Source of the DNA: CALKJU01 sp046349355 | Lineage (GTDB): Bacteria; Pseudomonadota; Alphaproteobacteria; Geminicoccales; Geminicoccaceae | DNA length: 64,000 nt | Direction: 5' to 3' | NCBI GenBank assembly: GCA_046349355.1 | Contig: JAXMCM010000021.1 | Coordinates: 62,001-126,000, forward strand | Part shown: piece by piece, positions 10,475 to 19,711 of the stretch | Layout: every line of letters begins with the position of its first letter | Position numbering within the stretch: the first letter of the stretch is position 1 | The notes under the pieces: model-generated | Told to the model about the DNA's origin: nothing | Databases searched by the model: none | Seen by the model: the letters and a program-made list of their open reading frames with translations, nothing else | Made by a program: the position numbers and the translations under genes

Positions 10475-12289
10475 ATGCCCCGTGACCTGCGCGCGCTGAG
10501 CCGCACGACCGCCGAGGGAGCCCGCCTCGACCGGCGGATCGTGGCGCGGCTGCGCGGCATCGCCTGGCCGGGCGACGATCCGGTGTTCCGCCTCCGGCTC
10601 GTCGTCACCGTGGTCCTGCTGGCCGGCGCGGCGCTGCTCAACGCGGTGGTGCCGCTGCTGTTCTCGAAGGCGGTCGACGCGCTGGCGGCGCCGGCGGCGA
10701 TGACCGTGCCGCTGGCGCTGCTGGTCGCCTATCTCGTGCTCGGCTGGCTGAGCAAGCTGATGAACGAGGCGCGCTGGTACCTCTACGCGCCGATCGAGCA
10801 GCGGGCGAAGCGGCGGCTGGCGCTGCGCGCCATCGAGCACCTGCACGGGCTGTCCCTGGGCTTCCACCTGGCGCGGCGCACCGGGCAGATCAGCCGCGCC
10901 CTCGACAACGGCCTCGACGGGCTGCGCGAGCTGCTGTTCGACAGCGTGTTCCTGATCCTGCCGCTGGCCGCCGAGATCCTGTTCGTCGCGGCGATCCTGC
11001 TGCTGCGGCTCGACGCGGTGTTCGCCCTCGTGCTGGTGGCGACGCTGGTCATCTACGCGGTGGTGCTGGTGGTCGGCTCGGAATGGCTGCGCAAGCACCA
11101 GCGCCGGGCCGTGGCCGAGGGCGCCATGGCGCACGGCCGGGCGGTCGACAGCCTGCTCAACTACGAGACGGTCAAGTATTTCGGCAACGAGCGCCACGTC
11201 GCCGAGCGCTACGACAGCAGCCTCGCCAAGGTCGAGCGGCTGACGGTGCGGGCGCTGAGCCTGCGGACGCTGACCGGCGTGCTGCTGGTGACGACGCTGG
11301 GTGCCGGCAGCGCCGCCATCCTGCTGATGGCGGCGGGCCGCGTGGCCGACGGCAGCATGACCGTCGGCGAGCTCGTGCTGGTCAACACCTACCTGCTGCA
11401 GCTGACCCGGCCGATGGACCGGCTGGGCCAGCTCTACCGCTCGATCAAGCAGGCCTTCGTCGACCTCGAGCAACTGCTCGACCTGCTCGACGAGGAGCCG
11501 GAGGTGGCCGACCGGCCGGGGGCGCGCACGCTGCCCCCGGGACCGGGTGCGGTGGCCTTCGAGAACGTCGCCTTCGCCTATGCCAGGGAGCGGCCGATCC
11601 TCGCCGGGATCGACCTCAGCGTGGCGCCCGGCCGCACCGTCGCCGTGGTCGGGCCGACCGGCGCCGGCAAGTCGACCATCGCCCGCCTGCTGTTCCGCTT
11701 CTACGACCCGACCGGCGGGCGGGTGACGGTCGACGGCCACGACATCCGCGAGGTCACCCAGGCTTCCTTGCGGGCGTCGATGGCGGTGGTGCCGCAGGAC
11801 ACCGTGCTGTTCAACGAGACCATCGGCTACAACATCGGCTTCGGCCGGCCCGACGCCAGCCAGGCCGAGATCGAGGCGGCGGCGCGCACCGCCGAGCTGC
11901 ACGACTTCGTCGCCGGCCTGCCCGACGGCTACGACACGCTGGTCGGCGAGCGCGGGCTGAAGCTGTCGGGCGGCGAGAAGCAGCGCGTCGCCATCGCCCG
12001 GGCGATCCTCAAGCGGCCGCGCATCGTCATCCTCGACGAGGCCACCTCGGCACTGGACAGCGCCACCGAGCGGCGGGTGCAGGTGGCCCTGCGCGCCGCC
12101 TGCGCCGGCTCGACGACGCTGGTCGTGGCGCACCGCCTGTCGACGATCGTCGACGCCGACGAGATCGTCGTCCTCGACGGCGGCCGCATCGTCGAGCGCG
12201 GCCGTCACGAGCAGCTGCTGGCCGAGGACGGGCTCTACGCCGAGCTGTGGCGCAAGCAGGCGAGCGAGCCGGCGACCGCCGCCGCCTGA
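10475..12289 (+). CDS. ATM1/HMT1-type ABC exporter (fused permease and ATPase)
   Basis: A 604-residue half-transporter that works as an inner-membrane homodimer. The N-terminal half has about six transmembrane segments and includes N-Y-E-T-V-K-Y-F-G-N-E, the hallmark of the Atm1/HMT1 subfamily (mitochondrial Atm1 relatives that export glutathione-linked sulfur species or heavy-metal/glutathione conjugates). The ATPase half has Walker A GPTGAGKST near 393, signature LSGGEKQ near 497 and Walker B I-V-I-L-D-E-A-T-S-A-L-D. It ends six bases before the convergent peptidase gene. The substrate is inferred from the subfamily only. Confidence 0.9.
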   Translation: MPRDLRALSRTTAEGARLDRRIVARLRGIAWPGDDPVFRLRLVVTVVLLAGAALLNAVVPLLFSKAVDALAAPAAMTVPLALLVAYLVLGWLSKLMNEARWYLYAPIEQRAKRRLALRAIEHLHGLSLGFHLARRTGQISRALDNGLDGLRELLFDSVFLILPLAAEILFVAAILLLRLDAVFALVLVATLVIYAVVLVVGSEWLRKHQRRAVAEGAMAHGRAVDSLLNYETVKYFGNERHVAERYDSSLAKVERLTVRALSLRTLTGVLLVTTLGAGSAAILLMAAGRVADGSMTVGELVLVNTYLLQLTRPMDRLGQLYRSIKQAFVDLEQLLDLLDEEPEVADRPGARTLPPGPGAVAFENVAFAYARERPILAGIDLSVAPGRTVAVVGPTGAGKSTIARLLFRFYDPTGGRVTVDGHDIREVTQASLRASMAVVPQDTVLFNETIGYNIGFGRPDASQAEIEAAARTAELHDFVAGLPDGYDTLVGERGLKLSGGEKQRVAIARAILKRPRIVILDEATSALDSATERRVQVALRAACAGSTTLVVAHRLSTIVDADEIVVLDGGRIVERGRHEQLLAEDGLYAELWRKQASEPATAAA

Positions 12290-12295
12290 GCCGGC

Positions 12296-13735
12296 CTAGC
12301 GGCGGGTGACGTCGATCGGCGGGCCGGCGACGGCGGCCGTTGCCGCGGCCGCCCTAGCGGCAGCACCGGCCGGATAGTCGGGGACCGGCCAGAAATAGAG
12401 CCAGGCGCGCAGCATCGGCCGCAGCGCGCGGTCGCCGCCGAGCCGGACCGCCAGGGCGAGGAAATCCTCCGTGGTGACGTTGCCGTTGCGGTTCTCGGCG
12501 TACCAGGCGCGCAGGATGGCCCAGAAGGTGGCATCGCCGACGGCGAGACGGAGGGCCTCCAGCGTACAGGCGCCGCGGTAGTAGGTGCGCAGGCCCCACA
12601 TCTGGTCGGGCTTGGAGACGACGGCCGGGCCGACGCCCTCGTCGACCAGGAAGTCGCGGACGCGGACCATGTAGGCGGCGAAGCCGGCCGGGTCGTCGCG
12701 GAAGTACCAGTAGAGCTCGAGCCAGGTGGCGAAGCCCTCGTTCAGCCAGATGTCGCGCCACTGCCTGATCGTCACCGCGTTGCCGAACCACTGGTGGGCC
12801 AGCTCGTGGGCGATCACGAACTCGTCGAGGTAGGTCCGGGGGAAGCTCGACATCGCCTGGGTCTCGAGGGCGTAGTCGATGGCCGGGTCGTCGACGATGA
12901 CGCCGCCGTAGGCGTCGAACGGGTAGGGGCCGATCTTCTCCTCGAACAGCTGCATCATCGCCGGCACCTGCCGGAGGTTGCGCAGGCCCGCCGCCGGCGT
13001 GGTCGCGGTGGTGTAGGTGCGGATCGGGATGCCGCTGGCCGAGCGCTGGAAGGTCAGGCTGTAGCGGTCGATGTCGACGAGGGCGAGGTAGCTCGCCATC
13101 GGCTGGTCCTGCCGCCAGACGAAGCGGCGCTTGCTGCCGAGGTCGGTGACCGAGCGCAGCACGCCGTTGGAGACCGCGGTGAACGGCTCGGCGACGGTGA
13201 CGCTGACGGTGTAGGCGGCCTTGTCGGTCGGCACGTCGTTGACCGGGAACCAGCTGCCGGCGCCGACCGGCTCGCTCAGCACGTAGGAGCTCTGCCGGTA
13301 GCGCTGCCAGCCGAGCTGCGGGATCGGCGGCTTCGGCGAGGCGGTCGGGTCGTCGACGCTGGCCGGCCAGCCGGCATAGTCGACGGTGACGACGAAGCCG
13401 GCACCATCGGCCACCGGCACCCGCGGGGCGATGCGCAGCTTGGCGCTGCCCTGGTTGAACAGGGCCGGGACCCCGTCGACCTTCACGCTGCTGGCGCGCG
13501 GCCCGGTGAAGTCGAAGCTCAGCCGGTCGAGATCGCGCACCGCCCGGGCGCGGATGACCGTCGTCCCGGTCACGCGGCCCGAGGCGACATCGACGTCGAG
13601 GTCGATCTCGTAGCGGCGGACGTCGTAGCCGGTGTTGCCGTAGGTCGGGAAGAACGGGTCGGTCGCCAGCGCCGGGGCGGCGGGAAGGGCGAGGACGAGG
13701 GCGGCCAGCAACAGCCGCGGGGACGAACCAGCCAA
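12296..13735 (-). CDS. Exported M1-family zinc metallopeptidase (aminopeptidase N-like, short form)
   Basis: A secreted or periplasmic metallopeptidase of about 479 residues. The zinc site HELAHQW is at about 310-316 with the third ligand in N-E-G-F (Glu ~333). The N-terminal domain is a beta-sandwich, and a signal peptide ends in L-P-A-A-P-A-L-A. It lacks the long C-terminal helical domain of full-size PepN. Where classic aminopeptidases have G-A-M-E-N, this one reads Y-A-L-E-T-Q. I place the start at TTG 13735 because a GGAGG lies eight bases upstream (13744-13748); an upstream TTG (13765) would run through that ribosome site. tsaD starts upstream on the same strand. Confidence 0.85.
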   Translation of the reverse strand: MAGSSPRLLLAALVLALPAAPALATDPFFPTYGNTGYDVRRYEIDLDVDVASGRVTGTTVIRARAVRDLDRLSFDFTGPRASSVKVDGVPALFNQGSAKLRIAPRVPVADGAGFVVTVDYAGWPASVDDPTASPKPPIPQLGWQRYRQSSYVLSEPVGAGSWFPVNDVPTDKAAYTVSVTVAEPFTAVSNGVLRSVTDLGSKRRFVWRQDQPMASYLALVDIDRYSLTFQRSASGIPIRTYTTATTPAAGLRNLRQVPAMMQLFEEKIGPYPFDAYGGVIVDDPAIDYALETQAMSSFPRTYLDEFVIAHELAHQWFGNAVTIRQWRDIWLNEGFATWLELYWYFRDDPAGFAAYMVRVRDFLVDEGVGPAVVSKPDQMWGLRTYYRGACTLEALRLAVGDATFWAILRAWYAENRNGNVTTEDFLALAVRLGGDRALRPMLRAWLYFWPVPDYPAGAAARAAAATAAVAGPPIDVTRR

Positions 13736-13775
13736 GGGCAAGACCTCCGAGAGACTACCCGGCAAGAAGCAGGAA

Positions 13776-14843
13776 TCAGGCCTTCACGCCAGCGCCGATG
13801 GCCGGCTCCGCGTCCGGGTCGAGCGGCCAGCGTGGCCGGGCGACGGCGTCGCGGTCGTCGGCCGGGCCCAGGACCAGACGCTCCTGGCCGGCCCAGGCGA
13901 TCATCACCGCATTGTCGCCGCACAGCGCCGGCGGCGGCGCCACCAGCCGAAAGCCCTCGCCGTCGGCGAGGGTGCGCAGCCGGGTCCTGATGGCGGCGTT
14001 GGCGGCGACGCCGCCGGCGACGACCAGGGTCCTGGCCTGCGGGTGCCGGGCGCGGAACAGGCCGATGGCCCGGCGGGTGCGGTCGGCGACACTTTCGGCG
14101 GCGGCGGCCTGGAAGCCGGCGCAGAGGTCGGCCAGGGTCCGCGGCTCCAGCGCCGCCTCGCCGAGCTTGAGGATGGCATGGCGGACGGCGGTCTTGAGGC
14201 CGGAGAAGGAGAAGTGGCAGCCGGGCTGGCCGGCGAGCGGGCGCGGGAAGGGGAAGCGCTCCGGGTCGCCGCGCCGCGCCTCGCGCTCGACGGCGGGGCC
14301 GCCGGGGTAGCCGAGGCCCAGCATCTTGGCGACCTTGTCGAAGGCCTCGCCCAGCGCGTCGTCGATGGTGGTGCCGAGGCGGCGGTAGCGGCCGACACCC
14401 TCGACGGCCAGCAGCTGGCAGTGGCCGCCCGAGACCAGCAGCAGCAGGTAGGGGAACTCCACCGCGTCGGTGAGCCGGGCGGTCAGCGCGTGCCCTTCGA
14501 GATGGTTGACGGCGAGCAGCGGCAGGCGGTGGACGAGGCAGATCGCCCTGGCCGTCACCAGCCCCACCATCAGCCCGCCGATCAGGCCGGGGCCGGCGGT
14601 CACCGCGACGGCGGCCAGCTCGGCGAAGCCGACGCCGGCCTCGCGCATCGCCTGGGCGATCAGCAGGTCGAGCCGCTCGACATGGGCACGGGCGGCGATC
14701 TCGGGGACGACGCCGCCATAGGCCGCGTGCAGGTCGACCTGGCCCATCACCGGTGCCGCGAGCACGCGCCGGCCGGCGGTGACCAGGGCGGCCGCCGTCT
14801 CGTCGCAGCTGGTCTCGATTCCGAGGATGATCCGCTCGGCCAA
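13776..14843 (-). CDS. tsaD: tRNA N6-adenosine threonylcarbamoyltransferase TsaD
   Basis: The catalytic subunit (355 residues) that transfers threonylcarbamoyl from TC-AMP to A37 of ANN-decoding tRNAs, working with TsaB, TsaC and TsaE. It opens with the family sequence I-L-G-I-E-T-S-C-D-E and carries the metal-binding H-L-E-G-H motif at about 114-118, plus G-G-V-A-A-N near the C-terminus. No ATG precedes the conserved N-terminus. TTG at 14843 gives M-A-E-R-I-I-L-G-I-E-T and has a G-rich stretch just upstream. It is divergent from hemC with a 51-bp intergenic region, a common alphaproteobacterial arrangement. Its partner tsaE is in this window at 43598-44086. Confidence 0.95.
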   Translation of the reverse strand: MAERIILGIETSCDETAAALVTAGRRVLAAPVMGQVDLHAAYGGVVPEIAARAHVERLDLLIAQAMREAGVGFAELAAVAVTAGPGLIGGLMVGLVTARAICLVHRLPLLAVNHLEGHALTARLTDAVEFPYLLLLVSGGHCQLLAVEGVGRYRRLGTTIDDALGEAFDKVAKMLGLGYPGGPAVEREARRGDPERFPFPRPLAGQPGCHFSFSGLKTAVRHAILKLGEAALEPRTLADLCAGFQAAAAESVADRTRRAIGLFRARHPQARTLVVAGGVAANAAIRTRLRTLADGEGFRLVAPPPALCGDNAVMIAWAGQERLVLGPADDRDAVARPRWPLDPDAEPAIGAGVKA

Positions 14844-14894
14844 ACGCCCGCCCTCTGCTAAGGGACGCGCACCCTTTAGGCGCTCGCTCGGACC
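14844..14894. promoter_or_regulatory. Divergent tsaD/hemC promoter region
   Basis: Only 51 bp separate the two divergent starts, so both promoters must overlap here or extend into the genes. It contains an imperfect inverted repeat (CTAAGGG, seven bases, CCCTTTAG) at about 14854-14875. The TA-rich ends of the repeat are the only non-GC islands and could serve as -10 elements or an operator. No protein can be named from this alone. Confidence 0.3.
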
Positions 14895-15824
14895 ATGACC
14901 AGAACACCCAGCCTCACCATCGGAACGCGCGGCTCGCCGCTGGCGCTGGCCCAGGCCCGGCTCGTCGCCGAGGCGCTGGCGGCGGCCGAGCCGGCCCTCG
15001 CCGAGCCCGGCGCCATCGCCACCCAGGTCATCAAGACCACCGGCGACCACGTCCTCGACCGGCCGCTCGCCGAGATCGGCGGCAAGGGCCTGTTCACCAA
15101 GGAGATCGAGGAGGCGCTGATCGACGGGCGGGTCGACATCGCGGTGCACTCCTACAAGGACGTGCCGACGGCGCTGCCGGACGGGCTGATCATCGCCGCC
15201 TGCCTGACCCGGGCCGACCCGCGCGACGCGCTGATCAGCCCGCACGCGGCCAGCCTCAGGGCGCTGCCGGCGGGTGCGGTGGTCGGCACGGCGTCGCTGC
15301 GGCGCGCGGCACAGGCGCTGGCGGTACGGCCGGACCTGCAGGTGGTGCCGCTGCGTGGTGCGGTCGGGACGCGGCTGCGCAAGCTCGGCGAGGGCGAGGT
15401 GCATGCGACCTTCCTCGCCATGGCCGGGCTGAACCGGCTGGGCGTGGCCGAGGCGCCGATCGCGGCGCTGGCGGTCGACGAGATGCTGCCGGCGGTGGCG
15501 CAGGGTGCGATCGCCATCGAGGCGCGGGCCGACGATGCCCGGACACTCGAGCTGCTGGCCCGGATCGGCCACCGGCCGACCTCGGTCTGCACCGACGCCG
15601 AGCGCGCCTTCCTCGCCGAGCTCGACGGCTCCTGCCGGACCCCGATCGCGGCCTTTGCCGAGCTCGACGGCGACCGGCTGCACCTGCGTGGGCTGGTCGC
15701 CAGCACCGACGGCCGGCGGATCTGGCGCAGCGAGCGCAGCGGCGCTGCGGCGGATGCGGCACGGCTCGGGCGCGACGCCGGGGCCGAGGTGCGGGCCCTG
15801 CAGGGTAACGCAGCCGCGGGCTGA
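14895..15824 (+). CDS. hemC: Hydroxymethylbilane synthase (porphobilinogen deaminase)
   Basis: Polymerises four porphobilinogen molecules into hydroxymethylbilane in tetrapyrrole synthesis. The 309-residue protein has the N-terminal I-G-T-R-G-S-P-L-A-L-A-Q-A signature and the H-S-Y-K-D-V-P-T motif. The cysteine that carries the dipyrromethane cofactor is in D-G-S-C-R-T-P (Cys ~247). It is first in a plus-strand operon with hemD three bases later, then a mitofilin-like gene and hemY. Confidence 0.97.
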   Translation: MTRTPSLTIGTRGSPLALAQARLVAEALAAAEPALAEPGAIATQVIKTTGDHVLDRPLAEIGGKGLFTKEIEEALIDGRVDIAVHSYKDVPTALPDGLIIAACLTRADPRDALISPHAASLRALPAGAVVGTASLRRAAQALAVRPDLQVVPLRGAVGTRLRKLGEGEVHATFLAMAGLNRLGVAEAPIAALAVDEMLPAVAQGAIAIEARADDARTLELLARIGHRPTSVCTDAERAFLAELDGSCRTPIAAFAELDGDRLHLRGLVASTDGRRIWRSERSGAAADAARLGRDAGAEVRALQGNAAAG

Positions 15825-15826
15825 GC

Positions 15827-16552
15827 ATGCGGGTGCTGGTGCCGCGGCCGGCCGACCAGGCGGCGGCGACCGCCGCGGCGCTGGCGGCGCGCGGGCACGA
15901 GGCGCTGGTCGACCCGGTACTGGTGATCGAGCCGCTGCCACTGGCCGAGGCCGAGCTGGCCGGGGCGGGGGCCATCCTGCTGACCAGCGCCAACGCCGTG
16001 CCGGCCCTGCCGCCGGCGGCGGCCGGGCTGCCGCTGGTCTGCGTCGGGACGGCGACGGCGGCGGCGGCCGAGGCCGCCGGATTCGTTCCGGTGCTGACCG
16101 GACGGGACGATGCGGCGGGCCTCGCCGACCTGATCCGCCGCGAGCTGCCGCCTTTCGAGGGGGCGCTGCTGCATCTGTGCGGGGAGGTGGTGGCGCCCGG
16201 GACCGCGCGGGCGATGCGCGCCGCCGGCCAGCGCTATGCGCCGCGGGTGGTCTACCGTTCGGTGCCGGTGCCGCGGCTCGGCGACGTCACGCGGGAGGCG
16301 CTGGCAGCTGGACGGCTCGATGCGGTGCTGCTGCTCTCGCCACGCTCGGCCGAGGTGCTGGGCGAGCTGGTGCGCGACGCGGGCCTCGCGGAAGCCTGCC
16401 GCGCTGTCATCGCGGTGTGCCTGAGCGAGGCCATAGCGAGGGCGGCTGCCGGCCTTCCCTGGCGCGCCATCCGCACTGCTGCCGAGCGCGACCAAACGGC
16501 ACTTCTCGACCGGCTGGACCCGGACCGCCTTGATGGCTCCGGGGGAAGGTGA
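15827..16552 (+). CDS. hemD: Uroporphyrinogen-III synthase
   Basis: Cyclises hydroxymethylbilane to uroporphyrinogen III with inversion of ring D. The sequence (241 residues) is poorly conserved, as usual for HemD, but shows the two-domain Rossmann-like pattern with the family's L-L-T-S-A-N-A-V and L-L-L-S-P-R-S-A-E motifs and the N-terminal V-L-V-P-R-P. It follows hemC by two bases, which strongly supports the assignment. Confidence 0.9.
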   Translation: MRVLVPRPADQAAATAAALAARGHEALVDPVLVIEPLPLAEAELAGAGAILLTSANAVPALPPAAAGLPLVCVGTATAAAAEAAGFVPVLTGRDDAAGLADLIRRELPPFEGALLHLCGEVVAPGTARAMRAAGQRYAPRVVYRSVPVPRLGDVTREALAAGRLDAVLLLSPRSAEVLGELVRDAGLAEACRAVIAVCLSEAIARAAAGLPWRAIRTAAERDQTALLDRLDPDRLDGSGGR

Positions 16553-16662
16553 TAGCCGACCGCGGGAGTCCGCCGAACGTGCCCGTGGTGCAGGGTCGCG
16601 AAGGCGCCGTAGGAACCACGCGACGGCCACAGGCCGCTGGAGCACGGGGAGCGTCCCGCCGC

Positions 16663-17985
16663 ATGTCGGGCAGCAGCGATACGATCACGTCCGCGTCCGC
16701 CGATGACCGGATCGACCGGGGCATCCGCTCCGAGGCCGAGCCGGTGATCGAGGCGACCGCCCAGCCGCTGGACGAGATGCGCCAGCCCGAGCCGCCGCCT
16801 CCGCCGCAGCCGGCCGCGGTGACGACGAAGGTCGTCCGGGAGCGGTCCTCCCTGCTGCCGGGCCTCGTCGGCGGCGTGCTGGCATCCGTGGCGGTGATCG
16901 CCCTTGCCCATTACAGCGGCTGGCTGAACCGGCCGGACATCGTCCTCGCCCAGCGGGTCGCGGCGCTGGAGTCGCTGCCGCCGCAGGTGGCCGGCACGGC
17001 CTCGCAGGTGTCGGGCGTCGAGGCCGGGCTCGGCCAGATCGGCGACCGCGTCGCGGCGCTGGAGGCGCGGCCCGAGGCCGCCCCGCCGCCCGAGGTCGAC
17101 CTGTCGCCGCTGCGCTCCGACATCGCCGGGCTGCGCGAGGCGCAGGCGGGCGTCACCGAGCAGCTGCAGCAGGACCGCACGTCGCTCGAGGCGCTGACCG
17201 CCAAGGTCGACAACGGCCTCAAGGAGCTCACCGAGACCACCGGCGGGCTGGCGCTGTCGCTGTCCGAGCAGCGCTCGCGGCTCGACACCGTGGCCGGCGA
17301 GGTCAAGGCGCTGCAGGGCCAGAAGGCCGACCTCGAGCCGCTGTCGGCGCGGATCGCCGCCAGCGAGGCCGCGGTCGACGCCGGCAACGCCCGGGCCGCC
17401 GACCTCGAGGCGCGGCTGGCCTCGCTCGAGGGCGCGCTGGCCGCGGCCAAGCTCGACAGCGCCCAGACCGCAAGGCTGGCGCTGGCGGTGGTCGAGCTGG
17501 ACGGGGCGCTGGACGCCGGCGACCCGCTGGCGGCGGCGCTGCAGCCGTTCGGCGAGCTCGCCGCCAACGACGCCTCGCTGGCGGCGCCGGTGCAGCAGCT
17601 CGAGGTGTTCGCCGGCAGCGGGGCCCCGACCGTGCAGGCGCTGCAGGCCCGGCTCGCCGACCTCGCGCCCAAGATCGCCGCGGCGGCCGCCGGCAGCCCG
17701 GGCGACGACTGGGTCGCCGAGACCGCCCGCAACCTCGCCAACCTCGTCAACCTGCGCCAGGTCGGCGCCGACGAGGCGGCGATCCGGACCGCCCTGCAGA
17801 ATGCCGAGGCGTCGCTGGCCCGCGGCGACGTCCGCGGCGCGGTGACGGCGATGCAGCCGCTGGCCGACGCCGGCAATCCCGGTGCCGCCGACTGGCTGGC
17901 GCTGGCCCGGCAGCGGCTCGAGGCCGACTCGGCGGTCGAGCGCATCCGCGCCTACCTGGCCGCCCGTCTCGACGGCACCCAGTAG
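16663..17985 (+). CDS. Mitofilin-like (COG4223) inner-membrane coiled-coil protein of the hem operon
   Basis: A 440-residue membrane-anchored protein. A proline-rich cytoplasmic N-terminus is followed by one transmembrane helix at about 67-84, then a long Ala/Glu/Leu-rich coiled coil and a C-terminal helical domain. This architecture and position (between hemD and hemY) match the alphaproteobacterial homologue of mitofilin/Mic60, which shapes intracytoplasmic membranes. An in-frame GTG at 16549 overlaps the hemD stop (GTGA) and would add 38 unconserved-looking residues; I prefer the ATG at 16663. Its role in heme synthesis itself is not established. Confidence 0.8.
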   Translation: MSGSSDTITSASADDRIDRGIRSEAEPVIEATAQPLDEMRQPEPPPPPQPAAVTTKVVRERSSLLPGLVGGVLASVAVIALAHYSGWLNRPDIVLAQRVAALESLPPQVAGTASQVSGVEAGLGQIGDRVAALEARPEAAPPPEVDLSPLRSDIAGLREAQAGVTEQLQQDRTSLEALTAKVDNGLKELTETTGGLALSLSEQRSRLDTVAGEVKALQGQKADLEPLSARIAASEAAVDAGNARAADLEARLASLEGALAAAKLDSAQTARLALAVVELDGALDAGDPLAAALQPFGELAANDASLAAPVQQLEVFAGSGAPTVQALQARLADLAPKIAAAAAGSPGDDWVAETARNLANLVNLRQVGADEAAIRTALQNAEASLARGDVRGAVTAMQPLADAGNPGAADWLALARQRLEADSAVERIRAYLAARLDGTQ

Positions 17986-18047
17986 ATGGGCACCGCCGCG
18001 ACCGTCATCCGTTCCGTCCTGCCTCGTCCGCGCGGAGGCCTGCTGCC

Positions 18048-19448
18048 TTGATCAGGCTCATCCTCTTCCTCGTCGTCTCGGCCGTCCTCGCGGTGGTCGC
18101 GGTCTGGCTGGCCGACCAGCCGGGCCAGGTCACCATCCTGTTCCGCGGCTACGAGGCGCAGACCACGGTCGGCGTGCTGCTGGCGGCGCTGCTGCTGGGG
18201 GCGGTGGCGCTGACCCTGCTGGTCGAGATCTACCGGATCCTGCGCTCGGCGCCGCGCCGCATCCGCCGCAACGCCGCGCACAAGCGCGAGGTGCGCGGCT
18301 ACGAGTCGATCGCCAGCGGGCTGATCGCCGCCGCCAGCGGCGACCACGCCGCCGCGGCCTGGCACAACCGCCAGGCCAGCCGCCTGCTGCCCGAGCGGCC
18401 CGGCACGCTGCTGCTGGCCACCCAGAACGCCCAGCTCCAGGGTCGCGACGACGAGGCGCACAAGCTGTTCCAGCAGATGATCGACCGGCCGGCGACCGAG
18501 CTGCTCGGCCTGCGCGGCCTGCTGGCGCACGCGGTGAAGGGCGGCGACCGGGCCGAGGCGCTCGAGCTGGCGCGCCGCGCCTACAAGCTGGCGCCGCGCA
18601 CCGCCTGGGTGCAGCAGGGCCTGTTCGACCTGCTGGTCCGCGACGGGCAGTGGGAGGAGGCGGGGCGCGTGCTCGATGGCATCGCCCGCGAGAAGCTCGA
18701 GGCCGACGAGATCATCCGCCGGCGCCGGGCGATCCTGCTGCACCTGACCGCCAAGGAGCGCCGCACCCAGGGCCGCAACAGCGAGGCCCTGGACGCCGCG
18801 CGCAAGGCGCAGAAGCTGGCGCCCGGCTTCGCCCCGGCGGCGGTGCAGGTCAGCGAGCTGGCGATGGCGGTCGACCGCCGGCGGCTGGCGCGGCGCGCGG
18901 TCGAGATCGGCTGGCAGGCCGAGCCGACGCCCGAGCTGGCGCGCGCCTGGCTGGCCCTGCGGCCGACCGATTCGCCGCAGAGCCGCTACGACAATTTCCG
19001 CTACCTGCAGCGCATCCGCCCGGACCATGTCGAGACCTGGCTGTCGCTGGGCGAGCTGGCGATCGCCGCCCGCAAGCTCGACGCCGGCCGCCGCGACCTC
19101 GAGAAGGCGGTGAGCATCGATGCGACGCAGCGCGGCTACCGCCTGCTGGCCGAGCTGGCGCGGACCGCCGGCGAGCCGGAGAAGGCGGCGGACTGGCTGG
19201 CCAAGGCGCAGGACGCCCGGCCGGACCGGGCCTGGGTCCGCGACGACACCGGCGACGTGGTGCCCGAATGGTCGCCGTTCGCCGGCGACGGCAGCTTCGA
19301 CGCGATCCACTGGGCCGAGCCGCCGCGGATGTCGCGCCTGCTGCTCGACAGCCGTCCGCTGGCCCTGACCGACGGCGACGGCGCAGCACAGCCGCCGCCG
19401 GTGCGCCAGCCGGCCCCCGACATGTCGACGGCGGCGTCGAGCGTCTAG
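18048..19448 (+). CDS. hemY: HemY-like membrane TPR protein
   Basis: A 466-residue inner-membrane protein of the proteobacterial HemY_N family (unrelated to Bacillus protoporphyrinogen oxidase HemY). Two transmembrane helices lie at about 3-22 and 42-63, then the HemY_N segment and a run of TPR-like helical hairpins to about residue 390. The C-terminal tail is Pro/Ala-rich. The start is TTG at 18048, supported by GGAGG at 18034-18038 with nine-base spacing. In relatives it closes the hemCD-mitofilin-hemY operon; it is thought to help assemble or regulate heme-pathway enzymes, but its exact function is unclear. Confidence 0.85.
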   Translation: MIRLILFLVVSAVLAVVAVWLADQPGQVTILFRGYEAQTTVGVLLAALLLGAVALTLLVEIYRILRSAPRRIRRNAAHKREVRGYESIASGLIAAASGDHAAAAWHNRQASRLLPERPGTLLLATQNAQLQGRDDEAHKLFQQMIDRPATELLGLRGLLAHAVKGGDRAEALELARRAYKLAPRTAWVQQGLFDLLVRDGQWEEAGRVLDGIAREKLEADEIIRRRRAILLHLTAKERRTQGRNSEALDAARKAQKLAPGFAPAAVQVSELAMAVDRRRLARRAVEIGWQAEPTPELARAWLALRPTDSPQSRYDNFRYLQRIRPDHVETWLSLGELAIAARKLDAGRRDLEKAVSIDATQRGYRLLAELARTAGEPEKAADWLAKAQDARPDRAWVRDDTGDVVPEWSPFAGDGSFDAIHWAEPPRMSRLLLDSRPLALTDGDGAAQPPPVRQPAPDMSTAASSV

Positions 19449-19473
19449 GTCGCCGCCGCGCGCCTTGCCTTCC

Positions 19474-19500
19474 GGCGCCGCCGCGATTAGAAGCGGCGCC
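19474..19500 (+). terminator. Stem-loop between hemY and tRNA-Thr
   Basis: A perfect 8-bp stem (GGCGCCGC/GCGGCGCC) with an 11-base AT-richer loop, 26 bases after the hemY stop and seven bases before the tRNA. There is no T tract. It may end hemY transcription; the loop may also hold part of the tRNA promoter. Confidence 0.35.
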
Positions 19501-19506
19501 GCACTT

Positions 19507-19581
19507 GCCGTAGTAGCTCAGCGGTAGAGCATCCGCTTCGTAAGCGGGTGGTCGGGGGTTCAAATCCCTCCTACGGCACCA
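19507..19581 (+). tRNA. tRNA-Thr (anticodon CGT)
   Basis: A 75-nt cloverleaf can be folded: acceptor GCCGTAG pairs with CTACGGC, the D arm is GCTC/GAGC, the anticodon stem encloses the loop TTCGTAA (anticodon CGT, codon ACG), and the T arm contains GGTTCAAATCC. The 3' CCA is encoded (19579-19581). It lies alone between hemY and the bicupin gene. Confidence 0.96.
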
Positions 19582-19711
19582 CTCCTCCGCCCCGCCTCAT
19601 CGTTCCGCCCCGCCGGCCCGCTCGGCCGGCTTGACGCTGCCCTGCGCCGGTCGCAGCGTGCCGCGCCGAGAACGAGCCCGTCGCCAGACGGCCCCAGCGG
19701 AGAGGAACGCG

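Noticed and set aside
16549..16662. GTG start for the mitofilin-like protein overlapping the hemD stop
   Set aside because: The GTGA overlap is attractive, but the extra 38 residues are Gly/Arg/Pro-rich and unlike the usual N-terminus. The ATG at 16663 gives the expected architecture. Not fully excluded.
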